Shown piece after piece: positions 1 through 7,600 of a stretch of 15,805 nt of DNA (its first letter is position 1; each line of letters opens with the position of its first letter). The position numbers and the translations under genes are program-made. The DNA comes from Acanthaster planci (taxonomy: Eukaryota > Echinodermata > Asteroidea > Valvatida > Acanthasteridae), in NCBI RefSeq assembly GCF_001949145.1, contig NW_019091743.1:14081-29885 (forward strand). Direction: 5' to 3'. The notes below the pieces were generated by a model. The model searched no databases and had not been told where the DNA came from. It was given only the letters and a program-made list of their open reading frames with translations.

Positions 1-92
1 TTTGTCTTCAACTTGTATTTATATGGTTTTTATTACTTTTCCTTTGACTTACAGGTAGTTAACGCTTGAGTTGAATTGATCTGTAACTTCTC

Positions 93-257
93 TTAGGTGC
101 TGTGTTGGTTTTGTTGGTTTTGTTGGTTCTTGGTTTTTGTCTTTTTAGTTTGGGTTGGTCTTGTTTTAGATTGGTTAAGCCCTACCTTGATTCTGTTGCG
201 GGTTTACTTTGGTCTAGGATTGGTCTAATTTCTAAATTTAATTTTGGTCTTGGTCAT
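93..257 (-). pseudogene. Possible Lys/Thr/Asn/Gln-rich reading frame, doubtful
   Basis: On the minus strand an ATG at 257 opens a frame of 55 codons ending at 93. Two in-frame stops interrupt it: TAG at 227-225 and TAA at 206-204. The predicted product is rich in Lys, Thr, Asn and Gln and ends in NQQNQQNQ. On the plus strand the same DNA is a TTGGT-rich tract with a 9-base unit TTGGTTTTG repeated at 105-128. It lies just downstream of three broken minus-strand genes, so it could be a fourth member of that block. It may equally be only simple repeat sequence. Confidence 0.15.
105..128. repeat. Short TTGGTTTTG tandem repeat
   Basis: The unit TTGGTTTTG occurs at 105-113 and 114-122, with a partial third copy to 128. 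It sits in a wider T and TTGGT-rich stretch at about 100-265 with strong strand asymmetry. Confidence 0.7.
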
Positions 258-357
258 ATTTCTCCTACATTTTAGGTTTGGTTTCTACAATTCTCTGATT
301 TTCGACCTAGTCCTGTTTTTTAGTTCTCCAGTTGCATTCCTTTTTGGGGGATATTTC

Positions 358-585
358 TTAGAAGAAATAAAAGATTTTGTCGTTGGAATCAAGTTTCAGC
401 TCCCGTATCCCTATTCTTTTAGACTTCTTGCGACTCCTCCCTTTTGATCCTTTTGAAAGTTTTTTAGCGAGTTCCCCAAGTTTTTTATTTTCTTCAAGTC
501 TCTTCTTTTTTTTATTCTCATCTGAAGTGTGCCATTTTTCCCCGTTACACTTGCAATGCCGATTTATTTGAAATTATTCCGTCAT
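358..585 (-). pseudogene. Small Lys-rich basic protein with Cys/His start, one in-frame stop
   Basis: I do not recognise this protein. The minus-strand frame starts with ATG at 585-583 and runs to TAA at 360-358, 76 codons in all. Codon 4 is a stop (TAA at 576-574). After it the frame is open. The first part carries HCKCNGEKWH, a Cys/His pattern that could bind metal. A strongly basic stretch follows (KKKKRLEE, KGRSRKKSKR), which resembles a nuclear-localisation or nucleic-acid-binding tail. The end is hydrophobic (KIFYFF). It is the third gene in a same-strand row, 86 bases after the end of its upstream neighbour. Either the early TAA has killed the gene, or translation starts after it from a site I cannot see. 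The open frame with biased composition argues for a real former gene; no family assignment is offered. Confidence 0.4.
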
Positions 586-671
586 TTCTAACTTTCAACA
601 TTGAAACAGTATACCTAACACTGGCACCGCAAGACAGTGAACCGTGGGTTCCGTAATACACGTCTTTTTGG

Positions 672-1296
672 TTAAATGAATGACTGAGCATCGCGTCTTT
701 TATTTATAAATCTCTCAATATTTGACGACGTAATGGGCCTCTCTCGATTGTCAAATAACGAGGCGTACGAATCTATTTCAACGTACATGCGATTCTTGTC
801 TGTGTACCCAGGTTTAACGACGTATTCTATCCTGTTTAAATCATCGATATCGCGACTGGCTTTGCATTAAAAAGCGTTTATTGTGGAAGACTGTATGATA
901 GGCTTGGTGGTAGCTTGTTTCTCGGCCTGTGTTTTAATGTGCTCGTAAGCCGCCAAATTTATATCGTCGAGTATACGCAACATTCGCTTATGTAGTTGAT
1001 AACAGATTTGACGACCTATAATATTATTGGCAGTTTTATCTCGCGTGCCATATTTATACAGGGGATTTATCCCGTAACAAGTCGGGTCTGTCATCATAAT
1101 TAGCAGGCGCTTTTCTTGGCCGTTGCGGTATAATAAAGGGGGAAAAACATTGGGTTGCGTAACTACCTTCTTTAATCACGGGATTTAAAATGGTTGATTT
1201 ACTTGCATCAAAAGGACCGTATGCGACATTGGGATCGCTATTGTTGGCATTGAGACGCTCGTAGTCGTCTGAAACTATGTAAATTTGGGTTGACAT
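672..1296 (-). pseudogene. Unrecognised protein of about 207 codons, broken by a frameshift and a stop
   Basis: I do not recognise the family. The frame opens at ATG 1296 (start MSTQIYIVSDDYERL). It shifts frame somewhere between 1097 and 1054, where two overlapping open frames hand over. It then runs to an in-frame TAA at 869-867 and continues open in that same frame to a second TAA at 674-672. The total span of 625 bases is one more than a multiple of three, which fits a single-base indel. The product is a mixed soluble sequence without signal peptide or membrane segments. The middle part looks helical (KRMLRILDDINLAAYEHIKTQAEKQ is split here as KRMLRILDD and AAYEHIKTQAEKQ). It lies 49 bases after the Cys-repeat gene and on the same strand. 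Tight spacing and shared strand suggest a viral or transposon cassette; this is inference. Confidence 0.45.
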
Positions 1297-1345
1297 GTTC
1301 TAGTTTTACAATACAGGTGATTATAATTTCTCATTTTTTCCCGAG

Positions 1346-2167
1346 TTAATCTGCCAGGTTAATTAAACTCCTGTAATCTTCGCGGAAGTCTTCGGGTAAC
1401 GGTACTGTCGGGGTCTCGGTTATTTTTACTTCTACTTCTTCGCCGTGTTTAATTATTAAGCCAAGTTTCTCTGCTTCTTCATCCAAGTCAGATTCTGGCT
1501 CGGCATCGTCTGGTGTTCTTAGTCTTATCTTCTTGTACTTCTTGTAGCAACCATAGCCGCTGTCGCCTTCAGATTCAAATGATTCAAATACTGAGTACGA
1601 TTCACCAGTTATATTGCGACAGTTGATGCAACAAAAACAACCGGTACATTGGTCACAATCAATACAGAGTTGACATTCGGTACAGTTGTCACAGCGCTCT
1701 CAGGCGAAAGAATCAAATCAACCGGTACATTCTTTACAATCGTCGCAGCTTTCACATTCGCGGGATTTTACGCAGTCGGTGCACAGTTCTGAATCATCGC
1801 ATTGGTCGCAATACATACAATCAACGCAAGAGATGCAGTTTGTACAACGGTTCGTGCCGCCACACCCGATGAAAGATTCACAGTTGGAACAATCAAGAGA
1901 TATTTCACAATTTGTGCATTGTTTACAATTGGTAGAATATGAGCAACCCTCGCTATTTTCACAATTTTCACAGTTGGTGCAATCTAGACAGTCGGTGCAA
2001 TTGCTACAGTACTTGCAATCTACTAGGCATTCGGTACATCGGTCAATATGAATAGAATTTAAACAATTATTGGAATCACAAGCATCTATCACGTAGAGAG
2101 ACTCGGTTGTGTTTTTGCCGAAGTGGCAATCGGTGTTTGGTGCTTGGTTTATTATCTCTATTTTCAT
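1346..2167 (-). pseudogene. CxxC-repeat protein with two in-frame TGA codons at Cys positions
   Basis: The frame starts at ATG 2167 and is open for 149 codons. It meets TGA at 1720-1718 (codon 150) and again at 1702-1700 (codon 156), then stays open to TAA at 1348-1346, giving 273 codons. From about codon 30 to codon 180 Cys recurs at spacings that are nearly always 3 or 6 (CxxC, or CxxSxxC as in CENSEGC, CSYSTNC, CDDSELC). The residues around the two TGAs keep this grid: CTG-TGA, then FDSFA, then TGA-ERC. Both stops therefore sit exactly where Cys is expected, and FDSFA has the central Ser of the CxxSxxC unit. Past the repeats is an acidic tail (about codons 185-273) with a KKYKKIRLR patch. 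CxxSxxC spacing is also seen in disulfide beta-solenoids such as beetle antifreeze proteins, but homology is not claimed. An ATG close behind a TATAATAAAATA stretch suggests a short leader. Family unknown. Confidence 0.6.
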
Positions 2168-2185
2168 GTCTATTTTATTATAGGT
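2168..2185 (-). promoter_or_regulatory. TATA-like AT-rich element directly before the Cys-repeat ATG
   Basis: On the minus strand the bases just before ATG 2167 read CTATAATAAAATAGAC. A similar TATAATCACC lies about 20 bases ahead of the next gene's ATG at 1296. These could be core promoter elements of a compact cassette, or chance in AT-rich DNA. Confidence 0.25.
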
Positions 2186-2529
2186 TTTTAAAAATTATTT
2201 CATTTTTTTCTCAAAGGTTTTTTAATTTAATCTCATTTTTTCTCGAAGCTTCAGGGGCAGAGGTAAGTTTTCCGAGAAGTACAGAAGTCCCGGGGAAGTC
2301 CCTTTTTTGGTCTGGGGAGTCACGAGTTCTGCTTCGGGAGTGCCTTTTAGTTTGGGAGGAGTGAAAAGGAGGGGGCTGCTCCAGAACTGTCTACTTGACA
2401 ACTTGTAACAGGTGGTGAGACATCATTTAAATAATATCATGTATGGCTACAGAACAATTCTTTGAAAACTCTGCCATCTCAGACCACCTGTTTTCGAGGT
2501 GGTTTGTCAAGGCTATTATTGACAAATAA
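2186..2529. other. Stretch without a supported gene
   Basis: On the plus strand there is a perfect splice-donor-like GAG|GTAAGT near 2259-2267, with no exon I can defend. On the minus strand a 60-codon open stretch at about 2395-2200 is rich in Arg and Ser (SRSRTRDSPDQ) but has no ATG. I make no gene call. Confidence 0.4.
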
Positions 2530-2531
2530 TG

Positions 2532-2970
2532 TCATCATATCACTTTTACGATGTCGTCATTCCATGATAACGTATCTCAGGATGTTGACATCTTACCTCT
2601 ACGATGTCGTCATCCCAAGAAATAGTATTGCAGGATCTCAACAAGTTGGATGGCACTTCCAGAGCTCCATACCCAAGAAACAATAAGTCAGGATGTCAAC
2701 ATGTCCGATGGCACTTCCAGAGCTCCTGACTGGATGTCTCTGGATGACGACATCCTGTGATAATGATATCACATGAGGTCTCCATCCAACTTTTAGGATG
2801 TCGTCATCCTATGATAAATTATTTGAGGATGTCATCATCCAACTTTCACGATGTCGTCATCCCGTGAAAAATTATCTCAGGATGTCGACATGTTGCCCTT
2901 ATTATGTTCTCATCCAGAGAAAAAGTATGTCAGGATCTCAACAAGTCGGATGGCACTTCCAGAGCTCCAC
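2532..2970. repeat. Degenerate tandem repeats with palindromic core
   Basis: A palindrome-like core (GGATGTCGTCATCC and variants, or its complement GGATGACGACATCC) recurs near 2549, 2579, 2602, 2741, 2796, 2826, 2849 and 2880. It is often followed by a CATGATAA or GTGAAAAATTATCTCAG type spacer. A longer unit starting AGGATCTCAACAAG and ending CACTTCCAGAGCTCC occurs at 2632-2667 and again at 2932-2967, differing by one base. A shorter relative lies at 2690-2724. The two long copies are exactly 300 bases apart, which indicates a higher-order duplication. This may be a satellite or the non-coding part of a mobile element. Confidence 0.8.
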
Positions 2971-3119
2971 AGTTATTCATTAATTGGTACGGGCTTTCTA
3001 TTAACAGTTGTCAATTTTTCCAATGTCTATGGGCAGGATGTCAGAGGAGGATTGTCTCACAGACCCGAAGTTGCCTGAAGTTATCAACAACAAACATCCT
3101 TCGTGAATATTTTCCTTAA

Positions 3120-4010
3120 ATACATATATATCTAAAAAGACTCTTGATAGCTGTTACGAAGGTTTTTTTAAGGAACACGGCTGTTCTCTATATAAGCCTG
3201 TTTTACTTTCAGCAATATTTTGTCATCATATCTCAGTCACTGGAGAGACTCGATTACACTGATAGCGATCGCAAGCTGGAGAAAGTTCATTGAATCATTG
3301 GCGAGAAAATGTATTTTATATTTTTCTCATCGGTCCTCTGTTCTACTTAATTTGTCCACTCGTTGTGTTCGCTATCTTGCGTATCATCAATCATTCGGAG
3401 TGGTTTGCGTTTCCTTTTAAAAGTAATCAACTTTTCGTTCATTCCATTTTTTTTCAGATAATGACTTTCTGAAAAGCATGTCTTGTGTAAGTTCAATTAG
3501 TTTTCACTGTAGATGTCGATATGATCAATCATTACGTATTGAGCTCATTTTGAGAACACGAAGAGTCATTGTTTCGTTATGAGTGCCTTGTTTAGGCTTA
3601 CTGGTGACTTTTAAATTGTCCTTGCTGTCGTTTACACATGTCAATGCACAAATCGATTACTTTTTCATACCACTACAAGTTTTCATTACACACAGACTCA
3701 GTTTGAAATGTGAGTTTCAACTTCTGGGAGAAAGTGTGCAGAAAATATATCCTCTTTTCAATCAGAAAATTGTTAATTCTCATTTTATTTTAAAAAAAAG
3801 TCTTTTCATCTTTTTGTTCGGTGCGTCAGTACCATTTGCGATGTGTGAAACATTATGGCTGTCTGTATTTTTAATGAATATGGTTTTCGTAGTTGGGTTT
3901 GAAACCAGAATATTTACTTTGTAGTGGGTGTAGTTTTATGGTACATAGTGAGCATGATGTCGCACCGGGGAACAAGTATTGCTATATTACAAGAGCAACT
4001 GAAGACAGGT
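3120..4010. other. Stretch without a supported gene
   Basis: The stretch is AT-rich. Open frames at 3220-3472 and 3583-3924 start at non-ATG codons or have hydrophobic low-complexity translations, so I do not call them. A TATATAAG box is listed separately. A pyrimidine tract ending in TTTTTTTTCAG near 3449-3459 looks like a splice acceptor but has no partner exon. Confidence 0.5.
3189..3196 (+). promoter_or_regulatory. TATATAAG box, possible Pol II core promoter
   Basis: TATATAAG at 3189-3196 matches the metazoan TATA consensus. A pyrimidine-rich TTTTACTTTCAGCA about 25 bases downstream is a plausible initiator. No coding region that would use it is visible, so it may belong to an old long terminal repeat or be fortuitous. 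Confidence 0.3.
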
Positions 4011-4014
4011 AACG

Positions 4015-4036
4015 TTATTATTATTATTATTATTAA
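4015..4036. repeat. (TTA)n microsatellite
   Basis: An uninterrupted run of TTA/ATT trinucleotides lies directly after GAAGACAGGTAACG. Confidence 0.85.
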
Positions 4037-4560
4037 TTTTTGACCGTGTCAAGGGTCGTGAACAAGACCTCAAGGTCCTTCTAAAATCACTCCCCGGATG
4101 AAATGATAAAAGATAAAATAACCATTGGATACCAATGTTCGCTTACTTGCCTGTAGTGCCCCAGACCCCCTTCAAAAGATCCCAAAAAAGTTCCTAAGGG
4201 AATGGGACAGACGATGACAACGAACTTTTCTTGGTTCTGTGTATACTTTCTGTGTATAAGGAGACAAGTGAACAGTTATCTGGACGCATCACCTATCGGA
4301 CGAGTGGTCTGGGACATTTAACAGCGTACAGATGCATGGCTGCCCCAGATCTTCTTTTGCGGGGATCATGAATGTGGATTTATTCTCCGTAATGTCGAAA
4401 CTGGCAAGTATTAAGTAATTTCACCCACTACATAAAATGACAAACTATTTGCCACACTGTTTACCATCAACTGCCGGGATGCGGCCAGCTTAACCCGCGA
4501 GCTGATAAAGGTAAAGGACATGCAGGAACATTTACGGCATCAACGACCGACAATGAATGG
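4037..4560. other. Stretch ahead of the LINE copy, no gene called
   Basis: The beginning (TGACCGTGTCAAGGGTCGTG and the following AAGACCTCAAGGTCC) looks like interspersed repeat sequence beside the microsatellite. The last 100 bases have a short plus-strand open frame (RDAASLTRELIKVKD) that could be an upstream part of the LINE in another frame. I see no defensible boundary. Confidence 0.35.
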
Positions 4561-5109
4561 ATGGTGACGCTGACCAGTGCGGTGTACGTGAATAAAATGC
4601 CACAATTTTGCATTGACACCCCGCCTCATGACATGGCTGACTTTATCAAGAATGATGGGACGCGCATAATCTCACCCACAACCCCTACACGTGGCAGAGG
4701 TCTGGATTTGATAGTGGTATCTAACCAAAATAAAGTGTTCTCTTCTCGCAACATCTCAATTGGGTTTAGTGACCATAATATTGTGTATATGGTCTGCAAA
4801 GCCCGTGAACCAACAATTAGAAAATCGCGGACTCTCCGCAAATTTGATGTTGATCATTTTAACTACTATCTCAGAAAAGTCAATTGGGAAATGATATGTC
4901 GACTAAATAACTCTGATATGTATGGGCTGCTTTTAAACAAGTTCATTGAAATTGCGGATCAGCATGCCCCTGGATGGAAATTCTATCAAGGGCAATTTAC
5001 CTTCACTGTTCAAACTGGAAATTCTTTGTCCAAACACTATGATTTCTGTAAAAGAGTTACCCAGAAGAGTGGTACATCTTGGGATTGGGAATTATACCGT
5101 ACCAATTAA
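4561..5109 (+). pseudogene. LINE endonuclease (EEP) C-terminal fragment
   Basis: An open frame of 182 codons. Residues 37-80 match the end of an apurinic-type endonuclease of LINEs: the PTRG turn, LDLIVVS and the SDHN catalytic motif. The sequence after that (KSRTLRKFDVDHFNYYLRKVNWE) is split here as RTLRKFDVDHF and LRKVNWE, the usual post-endonuclease linker. The N-terminal half of the domain, with its metal-binding Asn and Glu, is absent. The long open frame suggests a fairly young insertion. Confidence 0.8.
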
Positions 5110-5290
5110 ACCAGACCACTAATGCAATCAAATATGCTTAGAAACCATGTTACTCAAATATCATTCAGAATAATAAGAGTGATGACGAACAGTTGTGGAA
5201 GATAATTAAATCTATTCTTCCATCAAAAGACCACGAATGTGTCAGGGAAATTAAAGTGAACGGCACCTGCATTAAGGAGCCACAACCGAG

Positions 5291-5632
5291 TTCAAATATC
5301 TTGGTGTGTGATTTGACCAGTATCTTAGGTGGGGTACTCAAAGAACTGTTACACTGTCTGAAAGACTTGGAGTGATGAAACGATAGAGTTGGTATGTGGA
5401 CCAGTATACCAGTTATACTTCATACAATACTCTCATTCCGCCTCACAGTGACTATTGTTGTACAGTCTGTGCTCAAGCTGCCAATAATATGTAAATCGAA
5501 TTCAGGTTTTCCAAAACCGCTCGTCAGTTTAAAAAGCAAACCAAGGCACACATCTTAAATTCAGATAATTTGAATTATTTGCCAAACTATGTCGTCGAAC
5601 CAATTAATCATATCATCTTATCTTATTACTAA
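5291..5632 (+). pseudogene. LINE ORF2 C-terminal domain remnant
   Basis: A single frame from TTC 5291 to TAA 5630-5632 contains the post-polymerase motifs of CR1-type ORF2: FKYLGV, then FDQYLRW, then YNTLIPPHSDYC, then KAHILNSDNLNYLPNY. In-frame stops are TGA 5309-5311, TAG 5384-5386 and TAA 5492-5494. It is in a different frame from the linker before it, which marks the deletion point near 5290. Confidence 0.75.
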
Positions 5633-5849
5633 TAGTGTGTGATCCGAACACTGTGTTGTAAAGGTCTGCCAATGGGCTCATTTTTATGTATATTTGTTTA
5701 TAGACTTTTGTATTTTAAGTTTGATTTATTAAGTTTTAGTCTTTCCCGTATTTATGTTCTATGTAACTTCACTGTGAAATGTTTTTTGCTTTGCTCTTTA
5801 TGTATAATGGTTTTTATAATAATTTAAATTTTTACTAATTGTATTTAAA

Positions 5850-5926
5850 TTGAGGGCCTCTTTAGAAAACAGTGATGTGCACTGATGGACCTTAACCCCA
5901 TTAAAAACTACTTAAATAAAATAAAA
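5850..5926 (+). repeat. LINE 3' end with hairpin and AAATAAA tail
   Basis: After a T-rich 3' UTR (about 5640-5845) comes GAGGGCCTCTTTAGAAAACA and a short stem CAGTG-ATGTG-CACTG at 5870-5884. The element ends in AAATAAAATAAAAG. CR1-like elements have such 3' hairpins and short microsatellite tails, which the reverse transcriptase recognises. Confidence 0.65.
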
Positions 5927-7190
5927 GAATGGCTTGGTTGCTCATTTGCCGAAATTGATCAGGAAACGCTGCTCACTGTTGTAGAAATCAAAAACATTTA
6001 CATGTTTGATAACTCCTTTCGATGCACTCATACTTTATTTAATGTCGGTGGTAGTCTTTGAGGTCAACATCATTGGAACAAGGAACCCCTTTTCTTGATA
6101 AATGCACAAACACAGGAACTGATCAACTGAAACCATGTGAAACAAAACATGAAAGTAAAGCGGAATCTCCATTTTATTGCAGGTTTAAAGTCAAATTTTT
6201 GTTACTAAAAGTACAGTTGTTAATGAATCTGTCCATCACTGCGACGGCTTAAAGTTTGGCAGTGTCTGCCATCTTACCCTTATTAGCCTAGATTAAGTAT
6301 TTACTCACACACCTACTATCATCCATAATCTTGGTCTTTCCAGTGTACATGTACTGTACAAATATTTAGATTCACTGATATTAGCAGGTAGCTTAACACT
6401 CATAAGTAAAAAAAAGAACTCTCTTGATTTCAGAGAGTAACATACAATTTTACTATATGTACAAGATACGGCAAAATGAAAGTCATTCATTTAAAATGAC
6501 CGAGTAAATATATTTTTAAATTCACAGATAATTTTTTAACAAAACAGATACAAAGGACATACCATTCACCAACCGTTCATTAAAAATGCATGTGCCTTTA
6601 ATTTGACAAACCTTTTTATAAATGCTGTTTACAGTATGTTGTAAAACTCTGATCTCTAATTTTAGTCAAATAAGTAGACTTCTCTTTAGGAGAGTTGTGG
6701 TCGAGTCCACCCCAAATCACTATACTGCTTTCAAATCCATTACAAAGTCAACCAGTCTCAAGCCAAGCCACATTTCCAATAAGCATTCCTCTATCATTAT
6801 TCATCCAATGTTACTTGAGACCAGACCTGTAATACTGCCTTGAAATTGACCTGTTGCTTGATTTGTGACAGACTTGGGAAGACTTGTGATGGACAAAACA
6901 AAACTGTGGAACTAACTACCAAGCCTGCAATATGCCCACCACCCACCCATCCACTCCACTCTACCCCTACAAAAAATTCTGTATCTTCATGAATGGGTAA
7001 AACCAATATCTACTAGTTCGAGGTTGGCAAACTCAATGTCCAGAAAAAATTACCATCTTATGACCTTATCACTTTGTGCTACTGTCAACTTCGTCTTCTG
7101 GATGTGGCTGTGAATCATCACATGAATGCATCCCACCTGATGAGATTTAAAAAAATCTTATGGTAAAATACATGTAATCTGTAAAACTCC
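5927..7190. other. Intergenic or 3' UTR sequence
   Basis: No coding region is supported. Because the death-domain gene ends at 7476 on the minus strand, part of this stretch is likely its 3' UTR or downstream sequence. Candidate poly(A) signals on the minus strand are ATTAAA at 6602-6597 and AATAAA at 6178-6173. Around 6690-6880 short direct and inverted TCGAGTCC / CTCAAG / GACTTGG motifs suggest an old interspersed repeat. Confidence 0.35.
6173..6178 (-). terminator. Candidate poly(A) signal for the death-domain gene
   Basis: AATAAA on the minus strand, about 1.3 kb after the stop codon at 7476. A variant ATTAAA at 6602-6597 is closer. Neither has been tied to a cleavage site. Confidence 0.25.
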
Positions 7191-7194
7191 CTGA

Positions 7195-7330
7195 AAAGAT
7201 GTCACCCACAAGTATGCACTAGTAAGCAGAGGGTCATGAGTTCAAGTCCCACGCAAGTAACTTGGACAAGCACTGAATATACAGTGTTATGAATATACAT
7301 CGGTGTTAGGGCAAAACCTGTAATTAAAAT
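7195..7330 (+). repeat. Possible tRNA-derived SINE fragment
   Basis: AGTTCAAGTCCC at 7239-7250 matches the Pol III B-box, with GAGGGTCATG just before it as the usual lead-in of a tRNA T-arm. The A-box side (around GTATGCACTAGTAAGC) is degenerate, and no full cloverleaf can be drawn. This is therefore a SINE trace, not a tRNA gene. Confidence 0.4.
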
Positions 7331-7475
7331 TTTCAAAAATGGTTAGAACTTTTAAACATGTACAGTATATGTACACGTTTTTTCAGTGAATGCATACTGA
7401 ACAGGTAGTACATGTTCAAGTATCTATGGTATGTGGGGCACATTTGTGAAACACAGAAAACATGAGCATAAAAGT

Positions 7476-7600
7476 TCATACATCATCGCAGCCATCATCA
7501 TTTTCCTGTGTTCTCTTTGGGGAAAGAGAAGGAAGAGAAAAGATTATTTGCTGTGAGCTTGTGGAAAAGTTGAAAAACAATGGATCATCCTCAGAGAAGC
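7476..7600 (-). CDS. Exon 4, C-terminal tail and stop
   Basis: The acceptor TCATTCCTGTAG precedes 7600. The two bases GC finish the split Gly codon from exon 3, then 40 codons follow to TGA at 7478-7476. The tail is Phe/Ser-rich, then acidic (EDDPLFFNF, QENDDGCDDV). It has no known domain. This is the least certain exon: the frame and splice site agree, but the sequence itself is not family-diagnostic. Confidence 0.55.

Larger units (their letters stand above)
4561..5926 (+). mobile_element. Decayed LINE, CR1-like by motif order, RT core deleted
   Basis: This is a 5'-truncated and internally deleted non-LTR retrotransposon. Segment one (4561-5109) is the end of the endonuclease domain, with TPTRGRGLDLIVVSN and IGFSDHNIVYMVCK, including the SDH motif. 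Segment two (5130-5290) is the linker to the polymerase (LWKIIKSILPS, VNGTCIKEPQ). At about 5290 the sequence jumps to the region after the reverse transcriptase: FKYLGV, YNTLIPPHSDYCCTV and KAHILNSDNLNYLPNY, all in one frame to 5632 with stops at 5309, 5384 and 5492. The FADD-containing polymerase core is missing. The tail at 5850-5926 has GAGGGCCTCTTTAGAAAACA, a small CAGTG/CACTG hairpin and an AAATAAAATAAA end, typical of CR1-like LINE 3' ends. It cannot move by itself. Confidence 0.85.

Noticed and set aside
1686-2051. Plus-strand open frame of 121 codons rich in Ser, Gln and His
   Set aside because: It is the antisense shadow of the Cys-repeat gene. Its periodic Ser/Gln pattern follows from the complement of repeated TGT codons.
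2259-2267. Plus-strand splice donor GAG|GTAAGT
   Set aside because: No coding exon ends there and no matching acceptor could be linked.
2530-2970. CRISPR array or hammerhead ribozyme array
   Set aside because: The repeats are degenerate with irregular spacers, the context is eukaryotic, and no CTGATGA...GAAA ribozyme core is present.
3583-3924. Plus-strand open frame of 113 codons
   Set aside because: It has no ATG start, no domain and a hydrophobic AT-rich translation. It is compatible with chance in this composition.
7195-7275. Functional tRNA gene
   Set aside because: Only the B-box side is good. The acceptor and anticodon stems cannot be paired, so it is at most a SINE trace.
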